Assembly (NCBI GenBank): GCA_011037195.1
Contig: JAAEAF010002679.1
Coordinates: 1-64,000 of the forward strand
Direction: 5' to 3'
DNA from: Triatoma infestans
Taxonomy: Eukaryota; Arthropoda; Insecta; Hemiptera; Reduviidae
DNA: 64,000 nt
The notes beneath the pieces were generated by a model, which searched no databases, had not been told where the DNA came from, and saw nothing but the letters and a program-made list of their open reading frames with translations. The translations under genes were made by a program, and so were the position numbers. This document shows, one piece after another, positions 45,740-55,500 of this stretch (positions within the stretch are counted from its first letter, which is position 1; every line of letters begins with the position of its first letter).

Positions 45740-46118
45740 CTTTTTACTTTCTCTACTCCTAGTAAGAGGAAGTATTGTAATCGTGTCAAATTTTCGATAT
45801 CGAGTTTTCACCGGAAATATCCGTTTTGAGGTCCCCTGAGTCTAAAAAAGTGGTTTTTAACAAATGGTCTGTGTGTGTGTATGTATGTATGTATGTGAAC
45901 AGCACAGCTCAAAAACGAAAAACCGTAAAAAGTTGAAACTTGATATTCCGTTTAGTTATCACCATGGGATCTGACAGTACGTTATCTGTCAAAATTCCTA
46001 AACCGGAAGTATCACTTTACTAGTGGATTTTTTACTTTTTTGCGATTTTCTCAAAAATGGCTCTGACGATTTTCTTTAAACTTGGTATATCAACTACACA
46101 TACAAAGAGCTACAACTT
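45740..46118 (-). mobile_element. HINE copy E, truncated at its 5' end
   Basis: Left end ACTTTCTCTACTCCTAGTAAGAGGAAGT (hairpin with one base missing), then the standard 3' part with a TGTA/TG microsatellite (45871-45897). The copy stops at AGCTACAACTTTTTTCAC, well before the 5' end. Confidence 0.7.
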
Positions 46119-46185
46119 TTTTCACTTAAATGAAGGTTTAATAATATTCAATATTCTATCATTGTGAAACATGTTGCTGCTTCTT

Positions 46186-46560
46186 AGATTAAAATTCTTC
46201 GATTCTAGGGTCCATTGTACTATGAGCAACACGAAGACTAGCTGGCAGTTCAAGTGGCCAACGGTACTTATTGTTCACTTTTGCCGCAACTGCCGAGAAT
46301 GTTTTTTTCGCACAAATATGTTGTTGTGAATGGCAATTAATATTTTAATAGACTTATGACTTAATTTTGGACACTTATTTTTGACAGTATACCAAAAGTG
46401 AGCTCTTGTTATGCCTGAATTAAATTTAATTTTGAGATTGTCGTCGAATGTCAGTTCGATTAAGCTTTCCTTTCGAATAATAATAATTGCTGTTAGTATA
46501 CTTTTACTTGTTTTTGTTTTGTACAGGTTCTTTTTTGTCTGTGTGTTGAAAATAAACATG
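46186..46560 (-). pseudogene. hAT-type (ZBED-like) transposase C-terminal fragment
   Basis: The minus strand reads LTFDDNLKIKFNSG, AHFWYTVKNKCPKLSHKSIK and ILIAIHNNIFV, then in another frame ICAKKTFSAVAAKVNNKYRW, PLELPASLRVAHSTMDPRIE, EF and a stop at about 46186. The pattern 'FW..VK...P.LS..A...L......Y.CE..FS......K...R' is the C-terminal dimerisation region of hAT transposases and of the ZBED proteins derived from them. The N-terminal and catalytic parts are not visible, and the frame changes near 46310. It is a decayed fragment; a domesticated gene is unlikely. Confidence 0.65.
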
Positions 46561-46619
46561 TTGGGGACCGAGCTTTGCCTTTTTTTCTTTTACCTGAACC
46601 CAACCCGTCTCCACTGAGT

Positions 46620-47747
46620 TTGTCGGAGCAGCTACAGGCTTTTCTCTTAAACGTAACATTCGGAAAAGATTGATAACGTTTTATAAGCGCATAACCTCAC
46701 ATCAGTGGGAAGTCGGGAAATTTAACTGACGCTACCAAAGAAATCCTTGTTCGTTAACAATTCTTTCGCGGACCATCGTTTGGCGACCGTTGCTCTAGTT
46801 CATTTATTGGAACCACTATATTACTGATCTTCCTGAGAATTGGTTACTTTTAGACGTACTGTGCGAGGAGGTTCACGAAAACTACATTCTATGTACTACA
46901 ATATCCAAAGCGAGCAACAATAGATCTTTCAATGGATTTGGTTTTATTGGTTTTTTTATTTATTTGGTTTCGTATATCTATCTAGTTTAAATGTGCATTT
47001 TTTATCTTTCTTTATATTAATGGAGGCTTATTGTAATTACTATTATTACTGCTTTAGTTTCTCAATTAACTAAATTTCATACTATTATTAGACAATAGAC
47101 ACTTCAATTTTCTTTAATCACCAATATTGAGTGAGAGTTAATTAATATTGGTGAATGTGAACACTACAGTTCTACTTTAGTTTAAAACAAAGTTAATGAA
47201 GGAAGTAATAAAGGTAAGTTAAGGGATGTTTTATAAGGGTAGAACCATCAGGACTTTAACTTTCCTTTACTAACTAAGTAATTTGTTGGAGAATGGGTTA
47301 CTTTAATCTTATTTAAGGAAAGTTGCAAAGGTTCCACTATCATTTCTATGATGTTTTGCAATAACATTGAATTTATGGGGTGAACTTTCCTTCTTTTTTT
47401 AATGATAAGTACAAATTAGTTCATCTTTGATGTTAACAAAACAAGGTAGAAGAGAACTCTGCAGTTAATAAACGGACGGTTTGGTGAAACCGTGCAAAAA
47501 GAGTTTTAACAGTTACTTAGTGATCAAAGTTTTGTATTTAGACTTGGATGAACAGTTTCTTCTGTTTTTACAGTTTGACCGCTACAATAGGCTATAAATC
47601 TTTAAAATAAAAAAAAAAGGCGGTATAAGTATTGTTTTTATTATTACATTGATGTCATTTGAAGTAAATGAAAGTTTTAGTCGCTTTGACGAAATTATCT
47701 CCAAAATCGGTGATATCAATTGTGAGTTTCTTGCGAGTATTCTTCTT
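46620..47747. other. Noncoding stretch
   Basis: No gene or repeat recognised. Confidence 0.5.
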
Positions 47748-48590
47748 TACTTTCTCTTCGCTACTAAGTTAGAGGATGTATTTTAATCGTTCAAATTTTC
47801 AAAACTTGAGCCATCACAAGAAATACTTATTTTAAGGCCTTCTGAGTACGAAAAAAAAAGAAGGTTTTTTTAGCGAATGGTCTAAATGTTCGAGAATGAA
47901 CAAAATATTTTTACAAAAACCAAAAATTATAGGAAGCTCGAATTTAATATTCGGTTCAGATAACAACACAGTATCTGAGACGAAGGTTTCGGACAAATTT
48001 CACCAACCAGAGTGATGACTTTATTGAATGTTTTTTTGATTTTTAATTATTATTAACAGTTATTCGCGATTTTTTAAAACACTAGAATATTGTTCAAGTG
48101 TTATTTGAAACCTCTTTTCCAGGAAAATCGATTGTTAGAGGGGAAAATTCTTGGTAGGCAAGCAACGTTGAGAATTCCCCCTTAATTGCCTACTTCCGTA
48201 TAAATGTATGGATCTACGTAATATTATTAAAGGCTTGTTATTTGTCATAATTCCAATCAAAATGAAAATTGGTCAAATTGGTTTATAGATATAGGTTTTA
48301 TATTATAGGTTATTAGGTCGAAAATTATTTTCTTTAAACTTGGAATGTTTACTGCACGTAAATAAAAGTAATTGTCATTTAAAATATTTCTGGAACTTGA
48401 TTTTGGTGATTAGCATTAGATTTCAAAATTTAATGGAGCTCATTTAAGTTATTAGCGCTATCTTCTGGACTGTATACCACATCAAGTACTACGGTAGGAT
48501 CTGTACTCTCACCATATCTACATTATGGCAACTGACCAATTATACAACTGCATTAATTGCAGTAAGAGAAAGTCATGTGAGTGTTTCTTA
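47748..48590 (-). mobile_element. Divergent HINE copy G (minus)
   Basis: Left end TACTTTCTCTTCGCTACTAAGTTAGAGGATGT (decayed hairpin), middle TTTTCCAGGAAAATCGATTG and CGAAAATTATTTTCTTTAAA, right end GTAAGAGAAAGTCATGTGAG and TGTTTC, matching the reversed 5' end. Confidence 0.6.
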
Positions 48591-48649
48591 TCGATATGTT
48601 TGATTCACACACGGCCATAAATATACAAACTTTTATGAGCGTGTGTTAA

Positions 48650-50280
48650 AACTCCGACTGTGGTCGGAGAGGGGTCTATGGGTGCAGGCCTAAAGTTAAG
48701 ATTAAGGCCAGCCTAGGGAAGTACGCTACGGTCTTTCAGGCCGAAGTTGTGGCGTTACAACTCTGCGCTTAGGAGATTATAAGGAAAGGGTTAGTGGGTA
48801 GAAGAGTGGCCATATACTCCGATAGTCAGGCAGCCATAAAGGCACTTTCCTCACACCAAATAGTCTCAAGACTGGTCTGACCTAACCGAGGTGGGTGCCG
48901 GGCCATGCGGGGTTCCTTGGTAACAAAAGGGCGGACGCCCTGGCGCGGGAGGGCTCGAAGGATACCATTATAGGCTCCGAGCCCTTCTGCGGGCTGTCCA
49001 GGAGCTCAATCACGCTTCTATCAAGGGAGGGGATAGAAGACCAGCGTCTGTGATGGTGGGAAAGTACGCCAGGGGAGAGGCAGGCGAAAATTTTCATTAA
49101 AAGGCATTTGACTAAATTTACCAAGGACCTACTGAGCCATAGCCGACGGGATATAAGGCTAATAGTGAGTCTACTAACGGGGCACTGTAGGCTGAATAGT
49201 GAAATGTGATAGCAAGAAGAAAAAGATATAATTTTTAAATTATAAATCTAAAAATTATAACTAGTGGTTCCAGCCAGCCGCTATCTTCAGGTCAAGAACT
49301 GCGGCAAACAAAAACCCTTTCAAACAAGGGTCAACACACGGTCAAAGGAACGCCGCTAAAGAAACGCCGCTAAAACCCTTTCAAACAGGGGTCATTATAC
49401 GGTCAGTGTACAGAAGCTACCTGGCCGGTATTCCCTTCATACTAGGGTCAACGAACACTCAAAAGGCCACCTGGCTATCATCTATTAACAAACAGTCTTT
49501 GATAATCACCGACTGGCCACCATCTGTGACCACCCTGGTCACCGACCTAACTAAGGTCAACATACAGCAAGAGATGTCTTAGTGTGACTCGTACTTACAC
49601 ACCGTCAATGTGTGAGTGATACCAATATAAACTTCGCCTACTGGAGGAGGGGATCAGTATTACATGAGTATTATACCAGTCTACATCAGTTATACATCAG
49701 TATCATACCAGTCTACATCAGTTATACATCAGTATCAAATCAGTATTTAACGTTCAGACATCAGTTCACGTCAGTTCAAGCAGTTAAGTTTCACACGTCG
49801 CAAGCGCGTCCCTATTCAAGGTTTAAACATATATTTATTATTATTCATAATCATTTACAGTTGTGCATCTTAGTTACTATTTCAATCACTTTAAATTAAT
49901 TGTTAAAATATAGTTTATTTTCGTAAATTCAGTAGTTCGTATTTCGAGTAACAACTCTCTAACTAACATCCACCTATTCTTCACTTCTATTCCCTATTCA
50001 AGACAACTGATTCCAATACAATAGGCACATGCAGACATTTATTAGTTGCAGACAACGCATTATGTCGTTTCTGCAGGACCGAAGAGGAAACCCCGGTGCA
50101 CATCCTTTGTGGTGTGCCGGACTGGCAAGAACAAGGTTTCTTCAACTGGGGGCTAGTAATCCCCAAGCCAAGAGCTTCATGACGGAGCCATTTTCACTTT
50201 GCTAGGCCTGTTTAAGAGGGCGAAGCTGAAGGATGTGCTATAAAGACAGGGGGTCCACAATCGATCTTTTAATATAGGTC
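48650..50280 (+). pseudogene. LINE ORF2 RNase H remnant, interrupted
   Basis: Plus-strand frames give GRRVAIYSDSQAAIKALSSH (RNase H aspartate; one residue differs between frames), WVPGHAGFLGNKRADALARE (histidine and last aspartate), KIFIKRHLTKF and LIVSLLTGHCRLN. After the inserted LTR the protein resumes with RHMQ-type sequence (frame broken) and NALCRFCRTEEETPVHILC. The latter is the Cys-rich block also seen in LINE1 (FCRVCVTEEDTP), so this is a relative. Stops and shifts occur throughout. The minus-strand 80-residue frame at 49124-48882 is only a shadow. Confidence 0.8.
49200..50020. mobile_element. Solo LTR (821 bp) with ATAG target duplication
   Basis: Inserted precisely in the LINE remnant: ATAG lies at 49196-49199 and 50021-50024, and removing the insert joins GGCTGAATAG to GCACATGCAG, restoring the reading LNRHMQ. 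The segment has TG...CA ends (TGAAATG, AATACA). It contains a near-perfect 33-bp tandem repeat near 49672-49738 (CAGTCTACATCAGTTATACA) and repeated CCCTTTCAAACA blocks (49315-49390). A plus-strand TATA-like CCAATATAAACTTCGCC at 49622-49638 suggests a plus orientation. No related copy occurs in the window. Confidence 0.8.
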
Positions 50281-50335
50281 GCAGTGGAATGAGGCGTGGC
50301 CCTCCCCATACTAATCTAATCTAAGCTAATGTAAT

Positions 50336-50462
50336 AGGTGTGTTGGTGTAGTGGTTATGAGTATGGACTTGAAGCTGAAAGGTCTGCAGTTCGAGTCCTC
50401 GCATATAACTGTTAAATTTTATTTTCGTTAAAAAATATGTAACTAGTAAAGTAAGAAAATTC
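50336..50462 (+). mobile_element. SINE2 fragment
   Basis: tRNA-like head TGTTGGTGTAGTGGTTATGA with box B GCAGTTCGAGTCC, then ATATAACTGTTAAATTTTAT and AGTAAAGTA. It matches the first two thirds of the copy at 63470-63692 and lacks its 3' part. Confidence 0.7.
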
Positions 50463-50599
50463 AGACTTTCCAATCTTGTACACTGAGGACTATCTTCTTA
50501 TCTCCTTTCTATGTTACAAACAAAACAATACGAAAAGACAAAAACACTGAAACAGTACAACAAGCAGCCATCGACTGTAAAACCAACGGTCATACAAAT

Positions 50600-50940
50600 A
50601 TCTTCTCATCAATAAATTACAAACAACCACAGACATTTTCCGTGGTAGCCCGCTTCATTTTGTGGTCATCGACCGGTTTCGGGCGTTCTCCCATCTTCAG
50701 GATGCATTTTTCAGACAGTTTGACAACACAGACTTGCACAGAGCAAATTCAGCTTTACACACTGACTGCTGTTTTTTGATATGTGAATGTGGCGAATTTG
50801 TCTGCTGTTTCTTTGTCAATCCTATTTCGGTGGTGTAGTTCGTTTTTGAGGAGTTTATTAACGATGTTCGCATTGTACCCATTGTTCTCAGCTATTTTGT
50901 AGATTGTCTGCAATTCTTGTGTGTGGTTCGCGGATCCACG
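50600..50940 (-). mobile_element. PLE2 copy, minus orientation, internally deleted
   Basis: Minus strand from 50940: coding remnant (LQTIYKIAEN, NIVNKLLKNE, RNRIDKETADKFATF) to about 50773, then directly the 3' terminal region with a hammerhead-like motif (50704-50667) and CACGGAAAATGTCTG. The GIY-YIG part is missing. It faces the plus-strand copy that starts at about 51004. Confidence 0.75.
50667..50704 (-). ncRNA. Hammerhead ribozyme-like motif, PLE2 (minus strand)
   Basis: Minus strand: CATC, CTGAAGA, extra T, GGG...CCC stem II, GAA, ACCGGT, C, GATG. Stem I (CATC/GATG), core and cleavage site are all intact, as at 5623-5660. Stem III is again the loop-free palindrome ACCGGT. Confidence 0.65.
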
Positions 50941-51165
50941 TATCGTGCATAAAGTGTTACCCCAAACTCCTCTTTCAGTTTTGGTACGTAAGTTTCTTCA
51001 CACCCGCGAATCACACACAAGAATTGCAGACAATCTACAAAATAGCTGAGAACAATAAGTACAATGCGAACATCGTTAATAAGCTCCTCAAAAACGAACC
51101 ACACCACCGAAATAGGACTGACAAAGAAACAGCAGACAAATTCGCCACATTCACATATATTGGAA
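50773..51165. repeat. Long inverted repeat, ~165-bp arms
   Basis: Arm 50773-50940 is the reverse complement of about 51004-51165 with few mismatches, separated by about 63 bp. It arises from two PLE2 copies placed head to head. A transcript across it would form a long hairpin. The two overlapping 110-residue frames on opposite strands here come from this symmetry. Confidence 0.85.
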
Positions 51166-51617
51166 ACCACACGTACAAACTCACAAATTTTTTCAAGAAA
51201 CTGGGTATTAAGACATCCTTCCAAACAACAAATTAGGCAACAAAATCCGCACTCATACCGAGTTCACTGACGTGTATGACAGCAGTGGGGTTTACGAGTT
51301 GAAATGCCCGGACTGTGACAACATTTACGTGGGCCAGACCGGCAGAAAAATCTATGAACGATTTACCGAGCATATCAGATCATACAAGTACACAAGTAAA
51401 CAAAGTTGTCTCAAATTATGCCAATCACCTAAACACTAACAAACACAAACCGATGACATCACGACCACGATGAAGCTAATACATTCTGGCCACAAAGGAC
51501 GACGACTTGATATAATAGAACAACTCGAAATATATAAACACAAGACACAAAACTTAATAAACGAACAGACAAAATTTGCCAGTGAACCATTATCCAAAAC
51601 ACGCTTCCCACAATAGT
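51005..51617 (+). pseudogene. PLE2 GIY-YIG endonuclease remnant
   Basis: Frame pieces read LQTIYKIAENNKYNANIVNK, FATFTYIGNHTYKL and TNFFKKLGIK, then GVYELKCPDCDNIYVGQTGR (GIY and YIG positions, with a CPDC cysteine pair), KIYERFTEHIRSYK (conserved arginine and histidine) and, after another shift, RRLDIIEQLEIYKHK (catalytic glutamate position). These are the markers of a Penelope-type GIY-YIG domain, only distantly similar to PLE1. A stop at 51234-51236 and at least two frameshifts make it inactive; the reverse transcriptase part is absent. Confidence 0.85.
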
Positions 51618-52238
51618 AACAGAAACGCAATTACATACATGCACAAGTGCAAACATTATACATGCACCAAATAGTTCTTACACAGATTTTAGTTTTAGGT
51701 TAGTTTTGAATCTGCTAGTTGTATATATATCTTTAAAAAACAAAAATACTTGCAGGGGCGTATGTGAATGTTGTGAATAAGAGTGAATGCATAATTATAA
51801 AAACTTAATTATAAGATTTTAAGATTATAAGATATTTTTTACATACGTCCGTGGATGGCATATGTGAATGTTGTGTGAATGCACATTGTGGAATGCATAA
51901 TTATAAAAAACTTAGTTATAAAAATCGCTTAATTTTAAATTTTGTTAGTTTAAATCGTTATTTAATTTAATTTTTAAATTATTTTTACATATTTTATGTT
52001 TTATTTTGACTAGTCAATTGTAAAGTAAATCTCCCTCCAACATTAGAGTATAAAAATTAGACCCCCACGTATTGTTTCCATTGTAAGGAAAATTTGCCCT
52101 TTAACAACCCAAACACGTGTTTTCCCATCCAGCTGACCATACTCCTTGACCTAGTTTAAGAGTTTAGTTTTAAATACAGTTAAAAAAACACCAGTCAGTG
52201 TGTAAAACTGAATTTTCTCTGTGCAAGTCTGTACAAGT

Positions 52239-52597
52239 CTCTGTGCCACGGAAAATGACTCTGATGTTTTCCAGCTTTGTGGAACCAACCACCACAACAA
52301 TTACAAACAACTCTGGTTCCAGAAAGTAGACTAAAACGGTGATGGCCACAAGACTTATTATATCCACCATAGACTAACTTTATACTGACTGACAGACCTC
52401 ACTGAACGACATTATAAGCTAGCACAAAATCACATTTCACATCATGAACAAATCACTCCAACTGGACCATCACTGGATACCTGCACAAATGACATATTAT
52501 TTCAATTTTTTTTACAGACAACAACGTTGCAGGAAGAATACATATGCATTACAAATAAATAAATAAAAACATAAAGTACGGCTTTCTCCTCCGTCTA
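52239..52597 (+). repeat. Left member of ~356-bp direct repeat
   Basis: About 97% identical by eye to 53895-54250 (around eleven substitutions and one 3-bp indel). It begins at TCTGT and ends at CCGTCTA, exactly where the LINE tail begins. Confidence 0.8.
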
Positions 52598-53894
52598 TTA
52601 TTATTATTATTATTATAAGTAATTTATTTTTTTTAAAAGAATAATACAGTAGATTCTAAAATACATTAGTACAAAAGCATGGCAAAGAGCCGTCTGCTAG
52701 AGTTTACAACCAATTACGAAAAAACAAAAAATAATACAAAAAAGAAAAATTATGAAAACATCAAGAATTACACTAGAACTGAAACAGAATTGGAATAAGA
52801 TATCAAAGTAAAAAAAAAAAAAAAAGTATTAACACAACTAATGGTTAAATAAATCAAACATCGTTTTATAAATTACAACAAAAAACTGAAAAGCTAACCT
52901 AAAGGATCTGAGATCCTGACGTGCCTAACTCTCCAAGCGTGGCGGGCATAAGCAATTAAAGGATGACAAGGCCGTTGTCCGGATAGGTAAACAATAATTT
53001 CTCCTCCAGAAAGTGAACATTTGCCGAGATGGAGGAGCCGCACATCCAATAAAGCAGGACATTCTGCCAAGAAGTGAAGCAAATCCTCCCGTACTTGGCT
53101 GTTACAGAGAGGACACATTTCTCGTTCGGAATCTTTCTCCAACCAAGGGGTATAATTTAGGTATAATAGTTCTGCTCTTAGTTTCAGCAACCAGCATATC
53201 TCTGAGAGTCTGAGGCTATTGAATAGGGACGATGTTACAAATGACTTATGGTCAGTGATTAAAGTTTTATACAAAAAAAAAGCGCTCAGAATTCCTTGCA
53301 CGACAGAATGACTCTTCGATGCGAACTGATCTAATTTTATTAAGTAGGTTCGAAAGTTGGTCACTCCATTTATCACGATCATTAAGACTGCAAGATAGGT
53401 CGCTGGAAAAATCACGCGCCAGTGTTTAAACCAAAACAGTTTCTTCTGAATAATTTCAGTTGCGACAATTTTCGGGAGGCGATGATTGTCAAGAGCTAGA
53501 GTTCTGAGGCAGTATTTGAAGTGCAGAGCAAGGGTGAAGGTCTCTCTAACGGTCCAAGAGCACACTCAATCGATAGCACATAATTAGGCGTTGGAGAGGG
53601 AAGAGAGAATAATTTTTTTAAGAAAAATCTTTGGAATTTTTTCAAGGGTGTGATAGCGCTGAAATCCCCAAGATTGGGCACCATATGAAAGAACTGCTCG
53701 TGACACACTCTTGAAAAATCCTATATTTGGCGTCGAGAAGAACGTTCTTATTAAGAATAAAGTTAGCCCAAACCCGGTTTAAACCGAGCTTAGCTATCGA
53801 CACTTTATTTTCAAGGTGGGGGACCAGGGACATACGCGGAGTTAAAATGATACCCAAATACTTATAGCGGTTCACTACCTCTATCCGGGAAATG
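52598..53894 (-). mobile_element. LINE inserted between two ~356-bp direct repeats
   Basis: Minus strand; the 3' tail is an (AAT)n tract at about 52598-52616 and the 5' end is at about 53894. It is 5'-truncated within the reverse transcriptase. The direct repeats on both sides meet the element ends without extra bases. Confidence 0.75.
52894..53894 (-). pseudogene. LINE reverse transcriptase C-terminal half
   Basis: From 53894 the minus strand reads VNRYKYLGIILTPRMSLVPH and LENKVSIAKLGLNRVWANF, the motif E-to-thumb region of LINE reverse transcriptases (KYLG). After a frame change near 53640-53565 a 223-residue frame follows with LALDNHRLPKIVATEIIQKK, LFWFKHWRVIF, LKLRAELLYLNYTPW and CPLCNSQVREDLLHFLAEC, a Cys-Cys-His-Cys finger near the C terminus. 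I cannot assign a clade with confidence. No RNase H domain is visible, unlike the other LINEs here. One frameshift and 5' truncation make it inactive. The ORF that starts at 54022 includes PLE2 sequence upstream of the junction. Confidence 0.85.
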
Positions 53895-54250
53895 TCTGTA
53901 CCACGGAAAATGTCTCTGATGTTTTCCAGCTCTGTGGAACCAACCACCACAACAATTACAAACAACTCTAGTTCCAGAAAGTAGACTAAAACGGTGATGG
54001 CCACAAGACTTATTATATCCACCGTAGACTAACTTTATAATGGCTGACAGACCTCACTGAACGACATTACAAGCTAGCACAAAATCACATTTCACATCAT
54101 GAACAAATCACTCCAACTGGACCATCACTGGATACCTGCACAAATGACATATTATTTCAATTTTTTTTTACAGACAACGTTGCAGGAAGAATACATATGC
54201 ATTACAAATAAATAAATAAAAACATAAAGTAGGGCTTTCGTCTCCGTCTA
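53895..54250 (+). repeat. Right member of ~356-bp direct repeat
   Basis: Second copy of the PLE2 3' region (TCTGTACCACGG ... CTCCGTCTA). It continues into a SINE2-type tail, while the left member is cut by the LINE tail. Confidence 0.8.
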
Positions 54251-54311
54251 TGACACCTAATTTGGTAGCTGGACGTTAAGCCCGTCTGTAGAAAATAGGC
54301 ATTACTTTTTT
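54225..54311 (+). mobile_element. SINE2 3' tail fused to the PLE2 end
   Basis: AAAGTAGGGCTTTCGTCTCC, GACACCTAATTTGGTAGCTGG and ACGTTAAGCCCGTCTGTAG match the 3' third of SINE2 at 63592-63670. No tRNA head precedes it; PLE2 3' sequence does. Confidence 0.65.
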
Positions 54312-54319
54312 TAATCAAA

Positions 54320-54445
54320 TTTTTATTCCCAAAAACTTTCTTTTATGTCAAAGGTTCTCAAAACAAGTATTTTCTGTAGAAACTCAATTTCGAAACTTGG
54401 ATAAGACCGCAGTATTTCCCTTACAAGAGGAAGTGAAGGGAATAA
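54320..54445 (+). repeat. HINE 3' end fragment
   Basis: AAAACAAGTATTTTCTGTAG, AAACTCAATTTCGAAACTTGG and TTTCCCTTACAAGAGGAAGTG, a decayed HINE 3' end. Confidence 0.5.
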
Positions 54446-54830
54446 ACATAAGAGAAAGATGAATAAAATGATAATTATTATTAAAATTGAACACCCTCAC
54501 TAGAGACGTAGCGAGTCGTACATAATTAATTTTTCATCATTTTCAGTAGTTGTACAAAGTAATGTATAAAAGTGGATAAATAAATAAGTTACAACCCCCT
54601 ACGATATTATCACAAAATGGAGAACAATGAAAAAGATGTTTTATAAAGAGAACAATCTATTTTAACTCTATCATGGCCAGAAGTGTAATTCAGATAAAGG
54701 AGGTCACATTTGAGTTTATTCAATCATCAACTTTTTCCATTCTTGCTGAGGGCAAATGAATAATATCCAGCCTCTAAATTGAAAACTATTTTTTCATACT
54801 GAAATTCCTTTTAATACTACTACTATATCG
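54446..54830. other. Noncoding stretch
   Basis: No gene or repeat recognised. Confidence 0.5.
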
Positions 54831-54832
54831 TC

Positions 54833-54998
54833 ACGACAATCCAATCTTGAGTCCTGGCATCCTGAATAAGCCTCTGCCAGTTTGTACGGTCTTGTGCAGC
54901 CACCATCCAGTTCGTACATCGATCAGTCTTTCAGCAACTTCTCTCTCTTTCTCATTCCGTCTACCCATCTATGCCGAGTCCCTAGCCAGGGATATTAT
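54833..54998 (-). pseudogene. Possible LINE C-terminal scrap
   Basis: The minus strand reads RHRWVDGMRKREKLLKD and CTRPYKLAEAYSGCQDSRL, which resembles the extreme C-terminal end of RTE-like LINE proteins. It is too short to be sure. Confidence 0.35.
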
Positions 54999-55324
54999 CA
55001 TCTGCTTGTATTAGAATATAATAAGAGCGCCCCCAATAGTACCTTCATTTTCTTTTCACACAAGTAAAATCATCTCAATATAATTATTATTAGAAGAGTA
55101 AAAGAAAAATCTGAAATACATTCACACACAATTTCAGCTCTGAGGTAATTCAGGTAATTCAACTCTGAGCGCAGATCTTTCAAACTTGATTTATATGAAA
55201 CACATCGATCGGTTTTTCAATTCAATGAACTCCTGGAAACACTGTCATGCGTGGCTTCAAGGTCAAAATAAAGTTTTTCCTTTATTAAAAAGTTTAAAAT
55301 TATAAAATCAAACAAATAAATTAT

Positions 55325-55500
55325 CAACTATATTACTAGCTGGGCTAGTAAACCGGAGGCCTCGGGTTCTAATTCAAGCATGCTGCCCTTAGATATTCTC
55401 TGTCCTAAAACCCTCTACAGCTCACTGCTCGGTGATGGTTAGTGCACTGAGAAGAGCAAAATAGATCTTTCAGATCGCAGTGAAATCGCCCCTATTTTAT
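55325..55500 (+). mobile_element. SINE1 copy, degraded
   Basis: Decayed box B region CCTCGGGTTCTAATTCAAGC, then the SINE1 body TGCCCTTAGATATTCTCTGT and CTACAGCTCACTGCTCGGTG. Confidence 0.6.

Larger units (their letters stand above)
48626..50335 (+). mobile_element. LINE fragment with RNase H, split by a solo LTR
   Basis: The coding remnant is on the plus strand at 48650-49199 and resumes at 50025-50280 after an 821-bp solo LTR. The 3' end is a TAATC-type repeat tail near 50310-50335. Much less AT-rich than its surroundings, as expected of a codon-constrained LINE. Confidence 0.75.
51004..52597 (+). mobile_element. PLE2 copy, plus orientation, 5'-truncated
   Basis: Coding remnant 51005-51617, then a long AT-rich 3' region. 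Near 52190-52250 the terminal sequence CAGTCAGTGTGTAAAACTGA passes to CCACGGAAAATG with the hammerhead segment deleted. The end (about 52240-52597) is repeated at 53895-54250 on the other side of a LINE. Confidence 0.75.

Noticed and set aside
46186..46560. Domesticated ZBED-type gene
   Set aside because: Only the C-terminal end is present and the frame is broken, so it is a hAT fragment.
50892..51236. Two 110-residue frames on opposite strands at the same place
   Set aside because: They result from the inverted repeat of two PLE2 copies; only the plus-strand reading carries PLE sequence.
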